This document shows, one piece after another, positions 1 to 5,813 of a stretch of 8,926 bases of DNA. The position numbers and the translations under genes are program-made. The stretch spans positions 1 to 8,926 of the forward strand of contig JAASTO010000099.1 of the NCBI GenBank assembly GCA_021767245.1, in the 5' to 3' direction. The notes under the pieces are model-generated. The model was given only the letters and a program-made list of their open reading frames with translations, did not search any database and was not told the DNA's origin. The DNA is from Balneolaceae bacterium. Lineage in GTDB: Bacteria > Bacteroidota > Rhodothermia > Balneolales > Balneolaceae. Numbering within the stretch: position 1 is the first letter of the stretch; each line of letters begins with the position of its first letter.

Positions 1-1050
1 AGCAATACAGCAACGGCTATCATGATGTTGCCCATTGCGCTTTCCATACTCAATTTGAATGTACGTAGTGATTCGGATGGGCCGACAAATTTTGAGATCG
101 TTCTGTTACTCTGTATTGCCTATGCCTGTAACATTGGAGGGATCGGAACCTTGATCGGGACTCCACCAAACGCCTTACTTGCTGGTTTTATGCTTGAGAA
201 CTATGGATATGAGATCAGTTTTTTCAGGTGGATGCAGATCGGAATTCCATTGGTGTTGGTGAGTTTGCCACTCATGTACCTGGTTCTGACCAAGATCGTA
301 TTTCCCATTAAAATAGATGAACTGCCGGGTGGAGCCGAATTGATCGCAAAAAAGATCAAAAACCTTGGAAAACTATCCATACAGGAAAAAAGAGTTGCAG
401 CCATATTTGTTTTAACGGCGGTATTATGGATGTTTCGCCCGTTATTATCCAATTTGATCCCCGGCATATCAGATGCAGGTATCGCGATCGGAGCCTCTGT
501 GTTCTTATTTATCATACCGGCTGGGGGAGATGAAAAGCGTGGGTTATTGGTATGGGAAGATACCCGTAAATTACCCTGGGGAGTACTGATCCTATTTGGA
601 GGAGGGTTGAGTATGGCATCAGCCATTAATGAAACGGGTTTGGCTACATGGATTGGTACCGGCATTGGGAGTTTCAGTACCTGGCCTGTTTGGATGATCG
701 TGATACTGGTTGTTACCCTAATTGTTTTTTTAACTGAAATGACGAGCAATACGGCATCTACTGCTGCCTTTCTGCCTATTCTTGCCTCCGTTGCAATTGG
801 GTTGGGAGAAAATCCACTTTTACTTGCCGTACCAACTGCCATTGGTGCAAGTTGTGCCTTTATGCTTCCGGTAGCTACTCCACCGAATGCCATTGTTTAT
901 GGAAGCGATAAGATCACCATACCTCAAATGTCGAAAGCCGGTCTTTGGTTGAATGCCTTAATGATCGGCTTGATCTCACTTGCCGCACTTACGATCATAA
1001 GCTGGTTCTTTGGGATCGAGATCGGTGTGTTACCTGAGTGGGCAATCTAA
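1..1050 (+). CDS. DASS/SLC13 family sodium-coupled anion symporter, 5' truncated
   Basis: Inner-membrane secondary transporter of the divalent anion:Na+ symporter family, which takes up dicarboxylates or sulfate with sodium. The frame is open from base 1, so the true start lies outside the window; 349 residues are visible and roughly 110-130 are probably missing, judging from the usual family length. Both sodium-binding SNT motifs are present: the first is the opening residues SNTATAIMMLP, the second is S249-N250-T251 in TSNTASTAAFLP. A GTPPN loop follows the first repeat (53-57), and residues 283-299 (from ASCAFMLP to NAIV) fit the family signature, as I recall the PROSITE pattern. The rest is strongly hydrophobic with short loops, as expected for an inverted-repeat elevator transporter. 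The substrate cannot be read from the sequence; dicarboxylate is the more usual choice for this SNT/TPPN type. The stop lies 10 bp from the convergent WbqC-like gene with no hairpin between them. Confidence 0.93.
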   Translation, partial: SNTATAIMMLPIALSILNLNVRSDSDGPTNFEIVLLLCIAYACNIGGIGTLIGTPPNALLAGFMLENYGYEISFFRWMQIGIPLVLVSLPLMYLVLTKIVFPIKIDELPGGAELIAKKIKNLGKLSIQEKRVAAIFVLTAVLWMFRPLLSNLIPGISDAGIAIGASVFLFIIPAGGDEKRGLLVWEDTRKLPWGVLILFGGGLSMASAINETGLATWIGTGIGSFSTWPVWMIVILVVTLIVFLTEMTSNTASTAAFLPILASVAIGLGENPLLLAVPTAIGASCAFMLPVATPPNAIVYGSDKITIPQMSKAGLWLNALMIGLISLAALTIISWFFGIEIGVLPEWAI

Positions 1051-1060
1051 GTGAGTTCAA

Positions 1061-1720
1061 CTAAAGGTGATCAAAAACCCGAAAACTTTCTTTACCATAA
1101 TGAAATAGAAGATCAAGGATACTTAGTCTCGGAATAAAATTATCAGGTCCCTGCCGATAAACCGGATGTTTTTTGAGCGCCTGAACATGATGATCACTTA
1201 ACCACTGATAATTCTTTGCATTATGTTCCTGATAAAGGACTTCAGCATTTAGATTGTTTGACAATATATCAGGATCGAGATCGAATTCTGTGATCTGACT
1301 CGCAAGCTGAAAATTTACCTCAAATTCCATGTAAGAGCTTAGTTGTTCAAAGAATGAGATATTGAGGTCAATCAACTTCTCAAACTTATGAAGATCCCGA
1401 ATAACAGCTTCAAGTTCTTCTGCAAAAAAATCGAACCAGGTGGCATCAGAGTAGTTATGAAGCAGGGCATTCCAGAATGGCTCGATCCAATCCTCGGTAT
1501 GATCGACACGAACCTCGCCAATGGCTTTCTTTTTGTCTTCGGTCCTGATAGGAATGTTGACCCACTGCAGTCCGTGTTCCCCTTTGATCGCTGCCCGATG
1601 AGTACGTCCTTTTCTTGACCATCTTTCGAGGTCGTTCCAGATCACCCGATCAGCTTTAAGCATCGAGGCCAGGTCAAAGAGGTTCGGAGCAAATTGTGGT
1701 TGGAGCAGAGCCAGCTTCAA
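1061..1720 (-). CDS. WbqC-like family protein, TTG start
   Basis: A 219-residue soluble protein of the WbqC family, often found in polysaccharide or O-antigen clusters but biochemically poorly defined. Family hallmarks are the N-terminal LALLQPQFAP strand, a THRAAIK segment at 40-46 (TNRxxIK in relatives), a VNIPI strand at 54-58, an EVRVDHTEDWIEPFW segment near 69-83, and the C-terminal FIPRLSILDLLFHYG at 195-209, which closely matches Bacteroidota members. No ATG lies in frame before Met20. The TTG at 1718-1720 gives the conserved N-terminus and is the best start; an in-frame stop lies about 30 bp further upstream. No Shine-Dalgarno sequence is visible. It is divergent from gltX (76 bp between starts) and convergent with the DASS gene. 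No sugar-biosynthesis neighbours are visible, so a polysaccharide role is inferred only from family name. The family assignment is confident; the function is open. Confidence 0.85.
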   Translation of the reverse strand: MKLALLQPQFAPNLFDLASMLKADRVIWNDLERWSRKGRTHRAAIKGEHGLQWVNIPIRTEDKKKAIGEVRVDHTEDWIEPFWNALLHNYSDATWFDFFAEELEAVIRDLHKFEKLIDLNISFFEQLSSYMEFEVNFQLASQITEFDLDPDILSNNLNAEVLYQEHNAKNYQWLSDHHVQALKKHPVYRQGPDNFIPRLSILDLLFHYGKESFRVFDHL

Positions 1721-1748
1721 TGGCTTAAATTTAGCGGTTAAAATTTCT

Positions 1749-1756
1749 TATCTTTA
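1749..1756 (+). promoter_or_regulatory. Possible -7 element of the gltX promoter
   Basis: TATCTTTA matches the Bacteroidota primary-sigma -7 consensus TAnnTTTG at all fixed positions except the last. It lies 40 bp before the gltX start, in the divergent gap with the WbqC-like gene, leaving a plausible short leader. I do not see a clear TTTG at the -33 position, so this is a weak call. Confidence 0.25.
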
Positions 1757-1796
1757 TGGGCTGAAAATAGAAGAATTCAACTAAACAAAATAACAC

Positions 1797-3275
1797 ATGT
1801 CAGTTCGCGTACGATTTGCGCCTTCACCTACCGGATTTTTACACATTGGCGGCCTCCGGACCGCACTTTACAACTATCTGTTTGCCCGTCATAATGATGG
1901 CACCTTTGTTCTCCGAATTGAGGATACCGATCAGTCCCGTTACGTAGAGGGAGCTGAACAGGATATCATCGATTCCCTGGAGTGGGCAGGAATGGAAATA
2001 GATGAAGGGCCAGGCAAAGGCGGTGAACATGGACCATACCGGCAGAGCGAGCGCAAGGATATTTATCACAAGTATGCCAAGCAGCTGATTGAACAGGGTC
2101 AGGCGTATTATGCCTTTGATACGGTAGAAGAAATTGATGAGATGCGAGAACGACTGAAGGCGTCCGGGAACCCATCCCCGAAATATGATGCCATCACGCG
2201 TCAGTCCATGAAAAACAGTCTGACTCTGCCTCAGGATGAGGTTGAAAAGAGACTGGAAAATGGAGATGAATATGTGGTTCGATTGAAAGTCCCTCGAAAG
2301 GAGACGATCCGTTTTGAGGATGAGATCCGTGGCCATGTTTCCTTTGATACAGAAGGGCTGGATGATCAGGTATTACTTAAATCGGATGGTATGCCAACCT
2401 ATCACCTGGCTAATGTGGTGGATGACCATACCATGGAGATCACCCATGTGATTCGCGGTGAGGAGTGGTTGAGCAGTACACCAAAACATATGCTGTTGTA
2501 TGATGCTTTCGGCTGGCAGGCTCCAAAAATGGCACATTTGCCACTGATCATGAGTCCGAGCGGTGGTAAGCTTTCCAAGCGAAAAGCAGAAAGTGAAGGC
2601 ATTCCGGTTAATACCAAAGATTATATCTCAGGTAATTATGAACCGGATGCCCTGGTTAATTTCCTGGCTTACCTTGGATGGAGTCCGGGCGATGATTCTG
2701 AGATCCACACCATGGAAGAATTATGTGATCTGTTTACATTGGATCGCGTATCGAAAGGCGGAGCTGTTTTTAATTTCAAAAAATTGATGTGGTATAATGA
2801 GAATTATATCCGTGAACACTCAATAGAAGAGCTCAAGCCACGGGTTGAAGCACTATTTCTGGGAAAAGGTTTTAATATTCCAAACGATCAATTCCTGACT
2901 ACCGTGATCGAGTTGCTACACGAGCGGGTTTCTAAAGTAGATGAATTCGTAAGCATGGGGGCTTTCTTCTTTGAAGCTCCTGAGGCGTATGATGAAAATG
3001 CTCTCAAGAAATGGAAGGATGACAGTCCACAGCTGGTGCTTTCTTACAAAGCGAAGATCGAGCAACTATCGGATGATGAGTTTGAGGCAGCTACTCTGAA
3101 AGATAGGCTCAAGGAAACCATCGAAGAACATGAAGTTGGCTTCGGAAAACTGATGATGCCATTGCGCATTGCTGTTTCCGGTCAGGGTTTCGGTCCGGAT
3201 CTGTTTCCGGCCTTAGAACTGATCGGCAAAGAGGAAGTGCTTAAACGAATTGATACCGCTCTCGAAAGACTTTAA
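1797..3275 (+). CDS. gltX: Glutamyl-tRNA synthetase (GluRS)
   Basis: Cytoplasmic class I aminoacyl-tRNA synthetase that attaches glutamate to tRNA-Glu using ATP. The 492-residue length is normal. The N-terminal FAPSPTGFLHIGG (7-19) holds the HIGH-type signature and the KLSKRK segment at 258-263 is the KMSKS loop, so the Rossmann catalytic domain is complete. The alpha-helical anticodon-binding region follows, beginning around EPDALVNFLAYLGWSPG and ending with the family-typical PLRIAVSGQGFGP segment. In the zinc-binding insertion the Cys-x-Cys of the E. coli enzyme is replaced by AYYAFDT (103-109), with Ala106 and Asp108 where cysteines would be, so this is a zinc-free type. The ATG is preceded by A-rich sequence with no Shine-Dalgarno site. 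A hairpin terminator follows 33 bp after the stop. Whether it also charges tRNA-Gln cannot be judged here. Confidence 0.98.
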   Translation: MSVRVRFAPSPTGFLHIGGLRTALYNYLFARHNDGTFVLRIEDTDQSRYVEGAEQDIIDSLEWAGMEIDEGPGKGGEHGPYRQSERKDIYHKYAKQLIEQGQAYYAFDTVEEIDEMRERLKASGNPSPKYDAITRQSMKNSLTLPQDEVEKRLENGDEYVVRLKVPRKETIRFEDEIRGHVSFDTEGLDDQVLLKSDGMPTYHLANVVDDHTMEITHVIRGEEWLSSTPKHMLLYDAFGWQAPKMAHLPLIMSPSGGKLSKRKAESEGIPVNTKDYISGNYEPDALVNFLAYLGWSPGDDSEIHTMEELCDLFTLDRVSKGGAVFNFKKLMWYNENYIREHSIEELKPRVEALFLGKGFNIPNDQFLTTVIELLHERVSKVDEFVSMGAFFFEAPEAYDENALKKWKDDSPQLVLSYKAKIEQLSDDEFEAATLKDRLKETIEEHEVGFGKLMMPLRIAVSGQGFGPDLFPALELIGKEEVLKRIDTALERL

Positions 3276-3308
3276 GAACGGTCCAATTCTATAAAAACCT
3301 TTAGACGT

Positions 3309-3338
3309 AAAAAGGCGAGTCATACAACTCGCCTTTTT
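3309..3338. terminator. Bidirectional intrinsic terminator between gltX and nhaC
   Basis: A perfect 12-bp inverted repeat, AAAAAGGCGAGT and its complement ACTCGCCTTTTT, surrounds a 6-base loop (CATACA). The GC-rich core is GGCGAGT/ACTCGCC. The A-tract on one arm and the T-tract on the other let it end transcription in both directions, which fits its place between two convergent genes. Confidence 0.92.
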
Positions 3339-3369
3339 TGTTGAAAAAACATAAAGTGATCTGATCCGA

Positions 3370-4851
3370 TCAGGGATTATCAAAATCGTCTTCAGTGGAT
3401 TCCTTGCCTTGTGCCTCAGCCAACGAACGAATCTTGATGCCGGCATAAGCGAAAAAGATGGTCATGAATGGACTAATGAGATTAAAGAAGGCGAAAGGGA
3501 AGTAGGCAAAGGTTGAAACCCCAAGTACATTTGCGTGATAGGCCCCACAGGTGTTCCACGGAACCAGAACGGATGTCACTGTACCGGAATCTTCAAGGGT
3601 TCGGCTCAGATTCTCGGGTGCCAGTCCCTTTTCTTTATAGGTATCAGTGTACATTCGTCCCGGTACCACAATGGCCAAATATTGGTCAGAGGCCGTGACG
3701 TTAAAGAACACACAGGTGCCAACTGTTGAAGCTATCAATGAACCGGTTGAGTTAACCATAGATATCACGGCTTCAGCAATACGTTTCAGCATCCCGCTTG
3801 CTTCCATCACTCCGCCAAATATCATGGCAGATATGATCAGCCAGACGGTGCCAAGCATGCCATACATGCCACTTGAGCTCAACAGATCGTCCACGATAGC
3901 ATTACCGGTCACAATACTGATATCGCCATACATGGCCATCATCACCCCAACATAACTGGACTCCCAGGAAGGCTGCTCATAACCTGATACAACATGAACC
4001 ACATCAGGCTGAAAGATCAGGGCAAATAATCCACCTAAAAGAGCACCCGAAAGAATGGAAGGAATGGCCGGGATCTTTTTGATGATCAGGAAAACGACAA
4101 TGACAGGTACAATAAATAGCCAGCCATTAATATTAAATGCGCCATCAATGGCTGCAAGGATCTTGCCCGTATCCATGATTTGTGCATCACCGCCGTACAT
4201 AAAGCCAAGGATCAAAAACAACACTAATGAAATACTAATGGATGGAATCGTGGTATAAGCCATGTAGCGAATATGAGTGAACAGGTCGGTTCCCACCATG
4301 GCCGGAGCCAGATTTGTAGTATCGGACAGTGGAGACATCTTATCCCCAAAATAAGAGCCTGAAACAATGGCACCGGCAACCATGCCGGGGTTAAGTCCAA
4401 GTGCGGTTCCAATACCTACCAGGGCAATACCTACTGTGGCAGCGGTTGTCCAGGAGGAACCGGTAGCCACAGCTACGATCGCGCAAACCACACAGGCCGC
4501 AAATAAAAAGATGGTTGGATTAAGGATCATCAACCCGTAATAGATCATGGCCGGAACAATACCACTAAGCAGCCATGTACCGGCAAGTGAGCCGATAAGA
4601 AGCAGAATAATGATGGATGACATAGCGGAACTGATACTCTTCACAATGCCTGATCGGATTTCCCGCCAGTTAAAGCCTAATCGGAATGCGACCAAACTTG
4701 CAACAGCCGCTGAGAGCATTAAAATGATCTGATTGGAACCATCCAGCGAAGCATCCCCGAATATGCGCACATTTATAAAGAGTGCGATGATCAGGAAAAT
4801 GATAGGGACAAAAGCCTGAAACAGGGTTGGTTTAGAGTATTTGTAGGTCAT
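3370..4851 (-). CDS. nhaC: NhaC family Na+/H+ antiporter
   Basis: Inner-membrane antiporter expected to export Na+ in exchange for H+, for sodium and pH homeostasis. The 493-residue protein is almost entirely membrane-spanning with about 11-12 hydrophobic segments and a short acidic cytoplasmic-looking tail (ESTEDDFDNP). NhaC hallmarks are GSSWTTAATVG at 131-141, SYFGDKMSPLSDTTNLAP at 166-183, the second-repeat counterpart NVTASDQYLAIVVPGRM at 384-400, and DSGTVTSVLVPWNTCGAY at 421-438. The ATG at 4849-4851 has no Shine-Dalgarno site. The gene lies 114 bp downstream of the TANGO2-family gene on the same strand. That gap holds no convincing terminator, so co-transcription is possible but not shown. 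Some NhaC-family members exchange malate/lactate or other organic anions rather than H+ alone, so the exact exchange is inferred. Confidence 0.95.
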   Translation of the reverse strand: MTYKYSKPTLFQAFVPIIFLIIALFINVRIFGDASLDGSNQIILMLSAAVASLVAFRLGFNWREIRSGIVKSISSAMSSIIILLLIGSLAGTWLLSGIVPAMIYYGLMILNPTIFLFAACVVCAIVAVATGSSWTTAATVGIALVGIGTALGLNPGMVAGAIVSGSYFGDKMSPLSDTTNLAPAMVGTDLFTHIRYMAYTTIPSISISLVLFLILGFMYGGDAQIMDTGKILAAIDGAFNINGWLFIVPVIVVFLIIKKIPAIPSILSGALLGGLFALIFQPDVVHVVSGYEQPSWESSYVGVMMAMYGDISIVTGNAIVDDLLSSSGMYGMLGTVWLIISAMIFGGVMEASGMLKRIAEAVISMVNSTGSLIASTVGTCVFFNVTASDQYLAIVVPGRMYTDTYKEKGLAPENLSRTLEDSGTVTSVLVPWNTCGAYHANVLGVSTFAYFPFAFFNLISPFMTIFFAYAGIKIRSLAEAQGKESTEDDFDNP

Positions 4852-4965
4852 TTAGTTTAATTTGATCGTATTAACAACGTGAAAATTCAGCTGATGTTAG
4901 CAGGTCGCCTATTTAATGAATTATTCAGTAAAAGTTAAGCGGAGCCAAAACTTTTTACGAACCGC

Positions 4966-5730
4966 CTAAAAAGAGAAATGGTTTTCGTGCTTTATATCTG
5001 TACTTCCGGGTGAAAATGTACGCTCTGAAAATTCGACATTCCCTTCCTTGTCAATGAGCAAAACCGTGGAACAGCGGGTTCCGTAATTCTCGGTTTTAAT
5101 AAAAATGGAAGAAATAGCTTTTTCGAGATCACGGGGAATACCTGTGACAGGCAGGTTTTCCTCATCAGCTTTGGTTTGATCCTGCAACAGATCAAAAAGC
5201 TTCTCTTTGTTGATCTGGTCTGAGTCCATGATCTCCTTCATTTGCTTATTGGCAGCATTCAGTTTTGGCCATGGGGTATCTAACAAGGCATTGCTTAGCC
5301 CGTGTACCCCCGGTTCAACGACGGTCATCCGTTTACTTTGGTTTGAAAAATGATAAAAGTGTCCACTATCCCAAAGCAGCAGATTAAAACCGTTGTAATC
5401 CTGAGCAGTATCAGAAAGATCCTGTAGATACTCAATGGCCGATTGTTTTGAGGTCAGGTAATTCATAACCAGTTCGCCTCTTGAAGGTGGATCTTCCCTG
5501 ACATTAGCCGGGTCACGGTAGTTGGTAAGTGCTCCCCAGCGTCCATCTTTGTGAATACCCAGCCAGGTGCCACCGGCTTCTAGATCTTTTCCGGCCAGTA
5601 TGTCCGGGTGACCTTCTTGTGTCCAGAATTGAGCAGGGCGGGTTGGTCGCCCATAAAATTCATCTCTATTACCTGCCAGGATCAGCTCATATTTTGGGTG
5701 GACTTTGTAAGCAAATGTGATCAGGCACAT
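4966..5730 (-). CDS. TANGO2/NRDE family protein
   Basis: Bacterial relative of the eukaryotic TANGO2 protein (NRDE family), predicted soluble; the eukaryotic protein has been linked to haem trafficking and lipid metabolism, and the bacterial role is not settled. From the chosen start, the 254-residue protein begins MCLITFAYK and carries the name-giving AGNRDEFYGRPT (NRDE at 21-24), then GGTWLGI (53-59), ALTNYRDP (67-74), SRGELV (83-88), GLSNALLDTPWPK (144-156) and YGTRCSTVLLID (216-227), all in family order. The frame has another ATG 45 bp upstream (5773-5775), which would add 15 residues (MLRFIKNYEVNLTLY). I prefer 5730 because members nearly always start at MC, and Cys2 would be the N-terminal residue after Met removal. 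Neither start has a Shine-Dalgarno site. It is divergent from the phosphatase gene and upstream of nhaC. Confidence 0.92.
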   Translation of the reverse strand: MCLITFAYKVHPKYELILAGNRDEFYGRPTRPAQFWTQEGHPDILAGKDLEAGGTWLGIHKDGRWGALTNYRDPANVREDPPSRGELVMNYLTSKQSAIEYLQDLSDTAQDYNGFNLLLWDSGHFYHFSNQSKRMTVVEPGVHGLSNALLDTPWPKLNAANKQMKEIMDSDQINKEKLFDLLQDQTKADEENLPVTGIPRDLEKAISSIFIKTENYGTRCSTVLLIDKEGNVEFSERTFSPGSTDIKHENHFSF

Positions 5731-5813
5731 ATAAAGGGTAAGATTAACTTCGTAATTTTTGATGAATCTAAGCATATTCTGAAACCTATTTTAATTTTTT
5801 CGTAGAGTAGTAC
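5731..5813. promoter_or_regulatory. Divergent promoter region, TANGO2-family gene / phosphatase gene
   Basis: This 83-bp AT-rich gap separates two divergently read genes, so it should hold a promoter for each. I find AT-rich near-matches to TAnnTTTG (for example TAATTTTT at 5792-5799), but none is paired with a TTTG at the right distance, so individual elements are not assigned. If the TANGO2 gene used the upstream ATG at 5775, the gap would shrink to 38 bp, which is tight for two promoters. Confidence 0.35.

Noticed and set aside
201..893. 230-residue open frame antisense to the DASS transporter gene
   Set aside because: It lies wholly inside a clearly conserved gene, and its translation has no recognisable domain or plausible composition. 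It is a shadow frame.
1051..1060. Terminator between the convergent DASS and WbqC-like genes
   Set aside because: Only 10 bp separate the stops and no inverted repeat with a T-tract is visible there.
1839..2336. 165-residue open frame antisense to gltX
   Set aside because: The gltX frame carries the HIGH and KMSKS motifs and is unambiguous; the antisense translation shows no family features.
4852..4965. Possible terminator between the TANGO2-family gene and nhaC
   Set aside because: Reading the minus strand, GCGG and CCGC flank a poorly paired interior with AAAA/TTTT, and no clear T-tract follows. It is too weak to call.
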